The position numbers were made by a program, and so were the translations under genes. A stretch of DNA of 64,000 bases. Source: Mya arenaria (lineage: Eukaryota; Mollusca; Bivalvia; Myida; Myidae). The DNA is taken from the NCBI RefSeq assembly GCF_026914265.1, contig NC_069135.1:30632738-30696737 (forward strand), read 5' to 3'. Under the pieces are notes generated by a model. The model was given only the letters and a program-made list of their open reading frames with translations. It had not been told where the DNA came from and searched no databases. Positions 12,161 to 25,925 of this stretch are shown here, piece by piece (within the stretch, counting starts at the first letter, position 1; each line of letters opens with the position of its first letter).

Positions 12161-13509
12161 TAGTAGTTGTAAATGATGTAACCTTGTCTATGGTGTCGGC
12201 AAATTTCAACTTCGTTATCTTGGTTACTGGAATTAAACTGGAATACCTCGCATGCAACAATAATATCAATACGCAATCAATATTTTAAAAAGGGTACTGC
12301 AGATGCTCGTGAAAGATTCAAAGCAGAGGTGATAAGGTTCGCTCAAATATTACTATATTTTGGACATTATCGACATTATTTTTAATGTATTGATTACAAT
12401 ATACATAATACCAGTATTATGAATTGACGGTATATCAACTAGAAGTTGCATTTATTTATAAACTAATCGACAATAAAACATATTTAAAAGGTTAAATCAT
12501 TACATTTCCCATCTCTTTAGTCACAGATGGATGTTAAAGCTGCACTCTCACACATTGGCATTTTTGAAAACCTTTTTATCAATACTGTTTTGTCTTTGAA
12601 TTTCTGCGTAATTGTTTAGGAAGCAGTGCTAAAGTCTACTGACAAAAGATCAGATCGCAGTTATTCATATTTATAATCGAACATTTATGTTTTGTAGCTA
12701 AAAGCGTTACTCACGCTTTAATAAAAATGTTATTTTATGAGTTTTAAATATTGAAATATGTTATATCGTGAGTTATCTTATATGACTGAGAAGAAGGCCT
12801 TGTTACATAAAAGAGCTGATTCAGAGACAAAAAATATCGGTTTTGGTGAAAACTGTAAATCTGTGAGAGTACAGCTTTAAGATAATCATGTATGTTAAAT
12901 TCGCCTTTTAATCAATTCTGTTAACTTAATTTGCATACCACACAGGATATTGATATTCCACATTCTTTATACTCAATTATAATGGTTAAAGGTCCATTTA
13001 TAATTTATCGAACGATTAGTCCTCGAAATTATATGTTCACCAATGAGTTATATAAGTTGCTATTGAATTGAATCAGGTGATTCGGTAGAATAAAACAGAG
13101 GCTGGATAAGTAAACAAAATAGCAAATGCAATAGAATTGATGTTATCAGCTTTATTTCATTTGAAGCTGAATAAGATAATAATAATAAATTATAATATAT
13201 AATATTAAAGCATTATGTGATTAAGTTCATTTGGCAATCATGATTATTCAAATATTGATATATAAGTTAATTTTTTACAACCAATCAAAAATATGATATT
13301 TTTTTTGAAAGATGTATAGTTTCTATGTAATGTGATACGACTCAGCAATTAATCACACATTGTACACCGGTATATCACTCAAACATTCTTAATATAAACT
13401 AGGATACATTATTATTAACAAGTTCTAACATTCACGCAAAATCTAATTTTTATAGAAGTAGGCTTATTATCGAGTGTACAAGTCTTCTGATGAGCGTTTT
13501 TGTAATTCA
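12161..13509. other. 3' flank of gene C
   Basis: Non-coding, almost identical to 54316-55669. Contains the TTAA MITE at 12534-12880. Confidence 0.75.
12534..12880. mobile_element. TTAA-flanked foldback MITE, copy in unit C
   Basis: Same element and same unit position as 3323-3683. The ends read TTAA-AGCTGCACTCTCACA and TGTGAGAGTACAGCT-TTAA. The interior retains GCTTTAATAAAAATG, the uninterrupted form of the site used by the inner insertion in unit F. Confidence 0.75.
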
Positions 13510-15443
13510 TTATTTCACCTTCAACACAACAATGTTGTTATTTTCAGCTTGTCCTACAACAAGACTTGATATAGGGCTTCTGTAACACAGTGATTGTGGT
13601 TTCACCAATCCATCAGCCTGTGTAGCCAGTGTAGCCAGCTTCCTCTTTCCTTCCCTGTCCACTTGAAGTACGGTGTTTGAGCTATACGAGCAGACAAAAA
13701 CGTGACCTAGAGGTGACACGTGTATTTCGCGTTGACCTTTCATATCGGGATCGCTGATCGTTGCTAGTTTATTTCCTGCCCTATCCAAGGTAAGAAGTTG
13801 GTCGTTGGAGTAATTTGCTATGTAAATTTTACTGCCATCAGAGCTTACAGCACAATCGTAAACGGTGTATGCATCCGACTCGTCCTCAAACAACTTTCTC
13901 CGGTCATTACCTGCCTTGTCGTAAGAGTAAAGCGCAGTGTCAGATGTGATATACAGACGCCCTGAATGATGAGCTATTTTGGATACTATGTGACTGAACG
14001 TTAACTTTCTTGTCTGTTGTAGCTCTGAATCCTTAACGTTGAAGAATCGAACTTCATGTCTATTCTCATCATTACAGTTGACAGCAACCGCTAGCTCATT
14101 ACCCGCAATATGGCATGCATCTCGTGGATGAGTTGGAACGTCACAGTGATCGACGACCTGGTAGGACTGGTTCAGGAGCTTTAAACGGCAATTGTAATTG
14201 TCGACGAGGACGAGCTCTCCACTTATTAGTTCACATATTCCAGTTATAGTTGAAATTTCTTTGTCAGTTTTTAGTGCCGCATTGAATTGTTTCACATTCT
14301 CAACCTTGAAAACATGAGACATATTAGTAATATCTCCAAACCGTTCCAAAGACATTAAAGAATCAATAAGGTCGTTTAGCCCAGTACTTTGCACAAACGC
14401 CAACTCTACTTCTTGTTTGCTTGTGTTGTCTTCGAGAATAGCTTTGGTTTCTGTAATTAATTTCTGGCATCGAAAATATCCAATATAGGCCAAGGAATTG
14501 TTCGTCTTAGTCTTCGCCATGCTATCTGCAAGTGATTTTATGTCCTTGCTCAACTGTGCTGACTGTTCAATGTCTTTCTTCATTTGCTCCTCAAATGTTG
14601 CTACCATAACGTCCAACTCTTTGATTGTGTTTTGCTCCAATTGATCAAGGGTTTTGTCGATCTTTCTTCGCAAAGCTCTGATCTCGAATAGGATTTGTGC
14701 ACGGGAGTCCCGTATGCATTGTTGATTTTCCTCGCGGGACCCCTGTAGCTTCTTGATTTGTGATTGGATGTCGGCGATTTGTTGTGGAAGCCGTTTGAAT
14801 TTTGGTTTGTCATCAATACCTCTTGCTACGTCTGGTATATGTTGTATCACCGAACATTGTCTTCAATTAAAAAAACGATAATTAAATAACGGCATTAACA
14901 TAAAAATAAATAATTGTAGAATTCTGGCAAAACATATTATTTGCTATGGACTTAAAACCTGTTTATGAAAAACCTATACTACATAATGTTTACGTTTACG
15001 AATGTTATGCTTAAATGCCCGTTTGTTTATATCTAGTGTAACTTTTGTGTAATCAGTCCCCTATGTGATAGCTGATAGTGGCCTACTTTCGCTATACGAT
15101 TCGTACCTGTGAACAACGGAGACGCATATATGACAACATAGCTTTTGGTGGTCTCCGCAGAACAGTTCCACCTTTTTCCCGGGATGGTACTCGCATCTTT
15201 CCAGATCGTCCACGACCGTCCCAGGCACCACCCATTTCTTCACGTCCTTCCGATCAAGCACTTTGTGCCTCTTAAACAGGCCGCCATGTTTGGACTCACA
15301 CCGAGAGCGCAGTAGTACTTTGAACAGTTTACACAAAAGTTCTGAGCCTCAGAGTTAAGTCCTTCTTCTTCACATGGAGAACATGTGAATTTATGAATTA
15401 AATCCGACGCCTTGTGAAGAGATGAATCGAAATTAAATGTCAT
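13510..15443 (-). pseudogene. Copy C: B-box/coiled-coil/propeller gene with frameshifted exon 1
   Basis: Exon 1 is 15443-15107 and exon 2 is 14860-13510 (1351 bp, fully open). The donor CACAG|GTACGA and acceptor AATTGAAG|ACAATG are kept, with a 246-bp intron. Exon 2 encodes the coiled coil and a complete propeller ending in VVLKVK. Exon 1 carries a 2-bp insertion near 15309, just after the KYYC zinc ligand of B-box 1, and lacks one codon of the KKWAVVPGT region, so the reading frame breaks between the two halves of B-box 1. The remainder of exon 1 is open in the shifted frame. Either it is a young pseudogene or the 2 bp is a sequencing or assembly error, since exon 2 shows no decay. Confidence 0.75.
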
Positions 15444-16867
15444 TTTGTTCTATTTAATAAACTTTAGTTCACGAGACTTTAAAACTACGCTTCAAATGGC
15501 CTATTCAATCCACGAAAGGAAGTAAATGATCGTATCAGTGCATGAGTCATAAACTGGTTATCGACAACGGTATGTACATTTATGTATTCGATACTCACAA
15601 TATATCTACTCTTTATCGCTTTAAACGAATCAAATAATCTTGCTGCATTTATAAGACGTACTTAGAAAGCTGAGTCAGTTTAGACACGAATCATAAAATG
15701 TTTGCTTTTGGAAGTGATAATATATTTCGTCCTTGGTACGTCCGATATGTTTGTTCAATACATTTATTTCATTGACTTGGTTTACAAATGCTTTATATAC
15801 ATAGGCCATAACAGAAATACGTAGTCACTGTAAATAAAGAATTCAACATAGGTAAAATTGTATTTATACTTATCACAAAACCGCCGTAATCTGTTCTTCT
15901 TATGTGGGAAATTTCATATAGATACGTTGAAATTGCTTGATGAAGTAATATTTTAAAACATGCGGGGTAGAGCAAGTTGGCGTACTTAACCCAATGACGC
16001 CAAACGATGATGTTTACAAAGGTGCAAAAATCACATTGTTTAGTTTTAAGATTAAAATAGTTATGCTATTTATTTAAATGCGATTTTGATCACTGAGTAA
16101 CAGATGTCTGACGTAAATGTAACCGTTGAAAAAAATACACCAATAATAGAGTCCTTTTGAAAGGTTTTAGCATGTTTGCGTATCAATAACAGCATGCTGA
16201 GATTTTTGTCATTATTGCATGATAGTTTTATTAATCGCATTTAAGATGTCGTTTTGCTGATGTTTAAACAACAGGAATCTAGTGGTATTGTGAAACCTGA
16301 GTGTAATATGTTGGCACTTTTAAACAAAACAACTTGAGACCTAAAAATGATACTTAATGAGAAATACAAACTATTGTTAAACCGTACACACTTTGATGCC
16401 AACTATTTCTCTCACTGGTGTCTGCAATAAAAGCTTGATTCTCAGACAGTTTTGTTCAAAGTTTTCATCTTATATTTGTCCAATGATACATTTGAGACAC
16501 AAAATGTGGTAGCATTATACGCATGTATATAAAATATAAGACATGTTTTATCACTAAAACATTTTCGTCAAACACACACATTCGGCTAAAACCACCATTT
16601 CATGCTGATTTTCGATTGCACAGCGGGTTGATGAGTGACGGTCGTTTAAAGTTTTCCGCGCTCTTGTTTGCTGTCCTCGACGAGTCGAGATTGACAATGC
16701 TTGCTTTTTCCCGTACTTTGGCCCATCGCCTGACTAGCAACTCGGCCGAGACCGGGCGAAAACTTTGTATTTATAATGAAGATTAATTTGAATACAATAG
16801 TATATTTTCCATCAAATTCTGAAGAGGAAAGCATGGTATCCCGTCCTGATTTCGTACTTAATGTATC

Positions 16868-17156
16868 TTAAAGGCCTAGTTTAATCCTTCTATAAGTGAC
16901 TCCCCCCCCCCTCTTAAAAAAACAAAAAAAACGTGTATTGATCTTTATCTAATTGCCTTATTGTCTTATCAGATCTCTGATCTGAATATCCTGCTGTGTA
17001 GTTTTGGAGGTTTTATCGTAGAAATTGACCATAAATGGACCTTGGTCAATATACAAATACACAGGAAATTGGCCCCTACTGTGACATCAGTGCAATTAGC
17101 AGGAGATGCACAGCAGGGGATTGTCATGCCAAACATTCCTTAAACTAGGCCTTTAA
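16868..17156. mobile_element. TTAA-flanked MITE, second family
   Basis: Ends are TTAA-AGGCCTAGTTTAA and TTAAACTAGGCC-TTTAA, about 13-bp terminal inverted repeats inside duplicated TTAA. It interrupts sequence otherwise continuous with the A-upstream paralogue near 7415-7425 (TTAATGTAT...AAATGACG). It includes a C10 run at 16902-16911. Confidence 0.75.
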
Positions 17157-18478
17157 CAGGAAATGACGATATGAACATCTACCCGATTATGACGTAATCT
17201 AACCGGACATGACGCAACGATTTAAAAGAAAGCAAAGTCCGTTAAATGCTTTATACTTATAAACAATATTAAAAAGATCGGGTGTATATGTGGTTTTAAA
17301 TTAAATTTCTGGTACTACATTTCTACATTTCATTTTTCTTACTTACATATTTCCTGAAATCGTTAAATGAAATTGTTTATTTTATGACGAGTCGTGACCC
17401 TTTATATACACAACCCACTTTTTAAACCGTCCCCGTCTTAGCATTTAAGTCTTAAAATAATCATCATAGCACCAAAAAGTAAATGCAGTTTGTATATCTT
17501 TATTGCAGATACTTAAATGGAATACCTTATCTTATGGTCTAACAAATTATGACCCCCGAAGATACAATATTTTATATTAAAACCTATGTTTTAAAACATA
17601 GTTCCAATTTTTCGAGTTGCATTTTCAGCACATATCACTCAATAAGTGTCGGAAGTATCAAGACTAAGGTACAAAATATGCTTTTTGATTTTCTTCTTAA
17701 CAACAATTGGACATGAAGTAGTTTTATTTTCAACATAGCATACAACTAGTTTAACGCACGCCGTTGAGTTCTTCTTACCCATAATTTACTCTTCTATTAC
17801 AAGGCTTACCAATAAACAAAATATATATGGAACCCAAGTAATAATATATCTCTACTATATGTATTTCACCGAGTGAGAACCAAAGCCTATGTTTAACGAG
17901 TGGCTTAGCAATGATTGAAACTAAAAAGGGTGTTCATGAGATGACATATATCTCTCGCTCAATATATGAAATGAAATGTAATTGAATTATATAAAAAAGC
18001 GCCAAAATTAATGCAAACGTAACGTCATTTCGGGAATGACGTCATTGAAATGTATAACAGTCTTTTGCACGCTGACGTTGGATTTCAAGACAGTGAAATA
18101 TATCAATTTGATAAAAAGTGAAATATCAAGTTTAGTTACATCGATAATCCCTACAACCACTGGAAAACCTATGAAAATTTTTTGATCCATGCATTGTCCG
18201 ACTCTGCTGTGCTCTTATGTGGAGTATGATCCATCTGGACACAATCCTATAGATCCTATTCTTTAAAGCACGAATATAGTTACCGTGAATCTCGGCTGCA
18301 AGTATGGTATCTGAGACACCTGAGATGACCCTGTATATTTACGAGTATATCGAGAATGTAAATTAAAACAAAAACAGTGCCACGAACAGTAACTTTATTC
18401 CTGCATTTGGTATTCTTATTGTTCTAGTAACGAGCTATCAGATATACATGAACATACATGAAGCATTTGTTTGTTTGT

Positions 18479-18818
18479 GAAGACAATACACATATTATAG
18501 TTCCGAGAGAGGCAAAAGCCTGCTAATCGGCACTGGCTATATAAACATGACAATAGAAAATACGAAGACAATACACATATGACAGTTCCGAGAGAGGCAG
18601 AGGCCTGCTCACCGACACTGGCCATATAAACATAACAATAGAAAATACGAAGACAATACACGTATGACAGTTTCGAGAGAGGCAGAGGCATATTCACCGA
18701 TACTGGCTATATAAACATGGCAATAGAAAATACGAAGACAATACACATATAACAGTTTTGAGAGAGACAGAGGCATGCACACCGATACTGGCTATATTAA
18801 ACATGACGATAAAAAATG
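18479..18818. repeat. 85-bp minisatellite, 4 units
   Basis: Four direct units beginning GAAGACAATACACATAT and containing GAGAGAGGCAGAGGC and CACTGGCTATATAAACAT. The paralogous position upstream of A (about 8955-9045) has a single unit. The period is not a multiple of three and the frames are not conserved, so it is not coding. Confidence 0.85.
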
Positions 18819-19291
18819 TATTGCGTGCGTTATGTCTAAGGTAAAATAAAATCCGAAGGCCATCGTTCTTAAGTGCTTTCAATATATGTATGAACCATAT
18901 AAAAATAAATCCATAAGTAATCGGTTTAAAGTGACAATTTTATTAAAATCAATACATGCACATGTATAACAAACATAAATTGTGACTGATAAACCTTAAA
19001 CTACTTACTGAATAATGCATTAAAGGAAAATATTAACTAATGATAACAATATTGTAACCCTGAATTTAATAGCACAAAGCACAAAACTATTAAATGATTA
19101 GCGAATGCTAAAATATTAACTGTGATCTACTATATAGTTTCATAAGGTCGAAAAAGTGTGTTATATTCTCATTTCTGTCAATTTAAACTCATAATCCTTC
19201 ATATGACAATTGGTTTTGACATTAATTCATCCTCTATGGAATAATATTTACACCTCTACTTCCATTCCTAAAATGAAGTGCCTTTCGGTGA

Positions 19292-19393
19292 TTGCGTTCA
19301 TCAATCGATGAACGCAACATCTTCGGATATGAACCCAGTTGGGCTGGTCAAAGTACGCGTGGAGTCCTTCGGACTCCATACACTTAGACCAGC
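19292..19393. repeat. Pair of strong hairpins, foldback-like
   Basis: Hairpin 1 (19292-19317) has an 11-bp perfect stem TTGCGTTCATC with loop AATC. Hairpin 2 (19343-19393) has about a 24-bp stem with few mismatches, closing on GGAGTCC-TTC-GGACTCC. Sequence outside hairpin 2 (about 19318-19440) is also partly self-complementary. This is probably a short foldback MITE; class uncertain. Confidence 0.6.
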
Positions 19394-19767
19394 ACAATTA
19401 CGTTCATACCCCGATAATGACATTAACCCCGCAATTCATTCCTTAATTTAAACAATAGTATTAACTGTGGTAAATCGTATTTATGTTCTTGCCTAATAGA
19501 CAATGAAATATGTATATGTATGCATTTAAGACAAATATGAATATTCAAAACTGATTAATAAGTACAATGTTCACTACCAATCACAGATATAGTACTTTTT
19601 TTGCACAACTGTTCCACTATTTAGCAATTAAGCACACTTTTTAAACATTCTATAACCAAAAATTAATCAAAGAAGTACACTATAATAAACAAGTTAAAAT
19701 CAAAAAAATTCTAATGTTAAAAGTAGGTGGCTTTTTATTATCGAGAAATGAGCTTTTTTGTACTTCA

Positions 19768-21042
19768 TTACTTCACTTTTATTACAACAACATTGTTATT
19801 GTCATGTTGTCCTACAAGTAGACTGGAAGGGCGACTACTATAGCATAGAGACACTGGTAGCTTCACTTCATCATACTGTGCAGCAAGTTTGGCCAGCTTC
19901 GTTTCGCCTTCGCTGTTCACTTGAAGCACGGTGTTTGAGACATAAGAGCAGACAAACACGTGATTAAGAGGTGACACGTGGACTGCGCGTGGACCTATTA
20001 TATCGGGATCGGCGAACGTTTCTAGTTTAGTTCCTGCACTATTAAGCGTAATAAGCTGACTTTGTCCATAATTTGCAATGTAGAGTTTACTGCCACCAGC
20101 GCTTACATCGCATTTATAGACTGTGTACGTACCCGTAAAGTTCTCGAATAACTTTCTCCCATCATTGCCGCCAATGTCGTAAGAGTATAGCGCAGTATCA
20201 GTTGAGATGTACAGGCGACCAGAATGGTGAGATAAATCTCTTACTGCATGTTAGCGTCCTTGTCTCTTGAAGTTTTGAATTACTCACGTAGAAGAAGCAA
20301 ACTTCATGCCTGTTCTCATCATTATAGTTGACAGCAACCGCAAGTTCATTTTTCCTGATATGGCACAGATCTTGTGGACACCTGGGAACGTTTCACTTAT
20401 TGACTACTTGATAGGCTTGATTCAGCAACTTAAGACAATTATGTGTGGCGTCAGCGAGAACGAGTTCTCCGCTTGGTAGTTCACATATTCCCCTTATGCT
20501 ACACTTCTCTTTCTCGCCACTAAGCGATACATTGAGTTGTTTGATGCTTACGGCCGTGAAAACATGGGGCGTGCTAGTGACCTCCCCAAATACTTGTAAC
20601 GAAGCACATAAATCAATTAGGTCGTTTAACGTTGAGCTGGGTACGAAGGATAACTTCAACGTTTCCTTGGTTGTTTCTAAGAGAAATGATTTTGTTTCAT
20701 TTATCATGTTCTGATACCTTGAGTTTCCTACGAAAGCCAACGACTCGTTTGTCTTACCCTTCGCTTGGATGCTATCAACAATCGATTTCATATCTTTGTT
20801 CATGCTTTCAGACTGCTTAACGTCTGTCTCTACTACATCCTCAAGCAATGCTACCATTGAGTCCAGCTCTTTTATTGTGTTTCGCTCCATTTGATCAAGG
20901 ACTTCATCGGTTATCGTTCGCAAAGCTTTAATCTCTTGCAGAACCTGTGCACGAGACTCTCGTATTTATTGTTGCTTCCTCTTGGATGAATCCAGCAGTT
21001 GTTCCGCAACAAAATAATGTCCTCAGCGCGGGTTTTGCAGAC
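19768..21042 (-). pseudogene. Copy D: old, diverged exon 2 of a B-box/propeller gene
   Basis: Recognisable from coiled coil to C-terminus: an LREITALR-like helix, then DEVLDQMERNTIKELDSMVA at 20923-20850, SIRGICELPSGELVLADA, and ISTDTALYSYD, ending in VGQHDNN...VIKVK. It is clearly more diverged than the other copies (type III). Breaks seen are a TAA where others have the Cys codon of QQCIRDS (about 20970), a TGA in the VVDHCDVP position (about 20392) and a frameshift near 20255. A possible acceptor TTATTACAG lies at about 21043. No B-box exon was found upstream, so exon 1 is lost or out of reach. Long dead. Confidence 0.8.
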
Positions 21043-23359
21043 CTGTAATAAATACATCTCAATTGTCTCATTACAATTGTATTAATACGATGTAAACTTC
21101 AGACAATAAAATATGTCTATCAATAAATGTTTGTGTCACCGCTCTTGAACAGTCAACGAAATAGAAGTTCACTTAGGGCTTAAACTAGTTAATGAAAGTC
21201 CAGTCTTACGATAGTCCCAAAACAGATATTTATATTGGTAATATATGTTTTTTTTCTCTGATATACGCTTTTTGATTACTAAAAAAGATGGCATGAACGA
21301 AAAATCATCGTAGAAAAACGGGCCTGTACGTAAGGACTCGCTTTTTGCATCTTATACATGAGTGGTTGTAACGTGCCATCAGTTTAGTTTGTGTTCTGTT
21401 AAAGAACAAAACATAGTATAAATATTAAGTGTTTGGTTTTGCCACCGCAATCTTGTTTAAACCAAGATATTTTCAGTACAATTTCACTATCCGTGCGTTT
21501 CGGGCTACCAAAATATGCATTCAAATGATTTTTTTCAATTTATTGCTGATCTTTTTATCTTCTGTTGTTCTTGTTTGATTTGTTATAAAAATATACTTCC
21601 TCTCTCAGAGAGCTTATTGTATCGCCAAGTTTGTAAATTGGGACCTAAACCGTGACAGGGACACTAAGTCTGTCGCTAATGTTACGATCCTCGGTGTTCC
21701 AGACTCTGAATGACACCACAGGGTATTCTATAGATAAAACTGATATATTCGCTAGATATTTTTATTCACACTTCACATTCAACGTAAGTACACACATTTA
21801 AATTGTAACAAGCAACAAGAAGAACTAATATGGAAACAGAAACTACAAGCACAAGCAAGGAGCGTAATATTTCACCAAAATCTTGTTTAAAGGGGAACAT
21901 ATTCCAATTCGGATATGACCACTCAGTGCTTCTTCATTTTATTCCCATATGGCAGTGAATCAAAACATTGTTATACCATCAGAACATTGGCTTCTTTCCA
22001 TCTTTATAGCTTTTGAAGACCTACGTGTTTTGTTTGTTTACATTTCCATCCCCATTGTTTGTATCCTAGAATATCCTTGGGTGGCATTGCATCACTTTAT
22101 CGAATACATAATGGTTTCGATCATCCAATTCATTTTACTTATAAAATTCGGTTCTTTTTTCTAATGTTGTTTAATGCTTACACCACAAGTGTATCTTTAT
22201 ATATAGTGGTTGGTGTCGGTAAACACTAGACATCAGTTTTTATTTCGCGTGCAAATCACTATTGACTATGGAGGAAATCAATGTAATGGTCTATTTGCCA
22301 AGGGCTTAAGGGTCAAATTCATTTGAGACGTCTTTAATGACGAAATTTATTGTACGAAAATATTGATTCCAATTATCACTACTTGTTTTACTGATTTATA
22401 TGTGTTTTTCCTCGTTAAGACTTCAGAATATTATTGATTTAGATTGTTTACCAGGTATGCAAGCACTTCGAGTACTGTTCCTGTTTGCATGTTTCGTCTT
22501 TAACCATTAATGTACTTATTGTTGAATCGGAGAATGTTTGGCTATAGGGAATTCTAAATATATGAAAAAGACAATACTCATTAGAAAGTTCGATTTATTA
22601 ACAGAAAAAGCTTGAATGGATATAAAATAATAATCAATTACAAACGGATTGTATTGTATTTAATTTTACAAGCAGAATGAACCAACGACAAGAATGCTTG
22701 AAATCTTTATACAAAGTGCAGCTTAATTATAATAAACACAGCGTGTACTTAGTCTACTATCTATGACGTACCATGTGGATCAATAGTCGCCTTCTACTAT
22801 ATACATTTAGAGGCAATCTTAACTAGTCTAGCGGAGGTGCAATTCTAAATTTAGAGGTTACTTCTATCTTATTGAGACGAGGCGCAGGACTTAATATAGA
22901 GGTGGACATCTATTTTCTTATCTCATTTAGAGGTGTACCTTTTTCTTATAAATAAAACTATTATACATGACCTAAATGTAAGATAGATATATACCTCTAA
23001 ATATTTCGTTTCTACTGTCGGGATTAAATGAATTTTGACCAAAATGGAATGTCGTAATCATCGCCTTTTAAAGCGGAGGTACAGCTCTACGTCAACTATT
23101 TATGAATAAAACTTCTCTTAATTTCATGACAGTGAACGTCCACAAAAGTGCACATACATGTGTGATTGATAAAAGGCCGTTATCACAGACAGCTTAAGAC
23201 AGCATATGTACAATAATGTGCATATATACCTGGTAAGCCCATATTATTTGGTACTATCTCAAAGTGTTCGATGTATAGCAAACACATATGTCAAAGGAAT
23301 ATAAAATGACAAACAATACAAATGTGCATTTTGGGCTTAATGCATACTTTGATAAGATT
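21043..23359. other. Intergenic, no gene recognised
   Basis: AT-rich. A 71-codon open frame at 21949-22164 has no family features. Scattered TTTAGAGGT-like words occur at 22800-22990 without a clean period. Confidence 0.45.
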
Positions 23360-23664
23360 TACCTTTTGCTTTTTTACTTTATTCAGGATTGATGGGATAA
23401 GAGTGAGGTTGTGCACACGCAAACTGGTTTTAACCCCCAGTAAATTTATTTTACTGACCGTTCCAAGGCGGTACCTAACAATCCTTGATTAACACACCAA
23501 TTTTAATTTAGTATGTATGCACTGTGCTGTTTGTTGAGTTTTGTGCTTTTGTTCCGTGTTTCTTGTTTGTGATTGTTTTTGTTTTTGTGTTCTTTGTCTT
23601 TGACGTTTACCGTGTGCAATTAAACGGGGTTTATGTTTAAACTATTGGCTACTGAGCTTGATCT
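23360..23664 (-). repeat. Interspersed repeat, inverse copy
   Basis: Reverse-complement relative of 9927-10220, more complete in its AC-rich middle part, with the shared motif TTACTGACCGTTCCAAGGCG. Class unknown. Confidence 0.6.
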
Positions 23665-25280
23665 CACTGACAGTCGGAACAATCGAATAAAGCTACTGCA
23701 CTGCATCAACAGATGGTCGATAACTGCAGCTTTTCAATGTGCCAAATTTTCACAAAATGAACTATTATCAACTGTAATAAATAGAAAAATATGTTAGTGT
23801 CTTCAGAGTTATGAATTCAAATCAACAACACAATCATAAGGACGTTTACGTTTAGCCATATAATAAAATATTTAGCTTACCGTGCTGCCAGTAGAAAGTG
23901 AATGCGGCACTGGCAACACAGTCTGATGGATCGAAGCATCTAGTCGCGCTATGTTATATTAGCCCCAACTCCAATCTAATTGTAAGACAGTAAAAAAATA
24001 ACTACGTTGGCGTGTGTGATAAAGGTGAAACGAATAGGTTAACACAAGCTAAATGCAAGCAATTGTACCTTCCAGGAGTCTATATATCAGTCTATATAAG
24101 CCATCTCCTATAAAAATAACAGTATGTATTTTCTTTTGTAACTTCTTTAGCATAATAGTCATGTCTTTTACCTGGAATGTTCAAATGGTATCGATAATAT
24201 ATAATCAATGTTCAGAATCCTATGTCACTTAAAAGACAAAGTCATCCTAGTGCAGGTATTTTATAATATCAGTATATGCTGTGTGTTTAATTAATCTGAA
24301 AATAAGCAAAACCCCTTAATTGAATCTTGATACTCATTTATCTAATCTATCGATAAATCTACGAACAAAAGCTGTCTTCATTTAGGCCATTCTACGATAG
24401 ATTCCATTGTCATTTTTGTACCATCGTTGTTAAGACTTTGTTAAACTTTGTATTGGGTTCGTTTCCTGTATATGTACGGTAAGGTAAAGATATATATAGA
24501 AAAGTAACTGGTATTAAATAGTGTATATACTAAATATAATAGTTTTACTGCAGGTATTAACTGATTTACTCAATGACAAGTAATTACTTCTATAACGCGC
24601 ATTACGGAAAGAGGTTTGTCGGTATACGAAGCAGAAATTGATTTAAATTCAATACAATCGGATTTTTATTGTCTTATTAGTTAGTCGAATCAAAGTTGCG
24701 CAGTGTAGTAACCACATTGTTTAGCACGTTGTATTTTTCCTACCCATTGATCTGAAGGGTATTGATCAACTAAGTAATAAAAGACTGATTCTTATCTTAC
24801 TACCTTACACCTATTCATTACTTATATACGACGTAATTAACCTTATGTCCTTGACAGAACTGCAAAGCATTGAAGTCCTACAGTAAAAGCATATATTACG
24901 AGATCTGGGAGTTTCTCTTGAACTCTTTTTATTAACCATCAAAGAGATTATACAGCATCATGTAGCTACTGACGAAAAGAGCTCCTCGAAACAGTTGCGG
25001 AACCATGATTTGACGTGAGCGCGTGCGGTACCTTCTACATGAAATAAAAATATAGGCTATAAAAATAAAAGTTGGGCTTCAGGTTCTCCCAAAGAAAAGA
25101 TGTTTGCTAATTTAAGTCTTATATATAATAGTGCATTCGGTTTAAATTAATGCATATTTTGTCTACAATATTAAAATGAAATATTTTTGCGCACCCTTCC
25201 CCACCACCTAGATCCGCTAATAAAAACAGTTTTTTCGACAACAATGACAACGACTAAGACTACAACTACCTTCTACCTTC
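23665..25280. other. Intergenic, no gene recognised
   Basis: No coding or repeat structure that can be supported. Confidence 0.4.

Positions 25281-25925
<645 letters not shown>

Larger units (their letters stand above)
15444..19767. other. Upstream region of gene C, no gene
   Basis: Up to about 18330 it is a diverged counterpart of the region upstream of A (6173-8500). Insertions specific to this copy are a TTAA MITE (16868-17156), a GC-richer patch at about 16574-16780 and an 85-bp minisatellite (18479-18818). A hairpin-rich patch follows at 19292-19393. No coding exon was recognised. Confidence 0.6.

Noticed and set aside
11724-12276. PolyThr/polyTyr open frames, and the similar ones at 36766-37360, 43511-43834 and 53804-54437
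   Set aside because: They read through R-block microsatellites whose length and order change between near-identical copies, which no protein-coding gene would tolerate.
18416-18882. Possible repeat protein on the minus strand
   Set aside because: The 85-bp unit is not a multiple of three and frames change between units.
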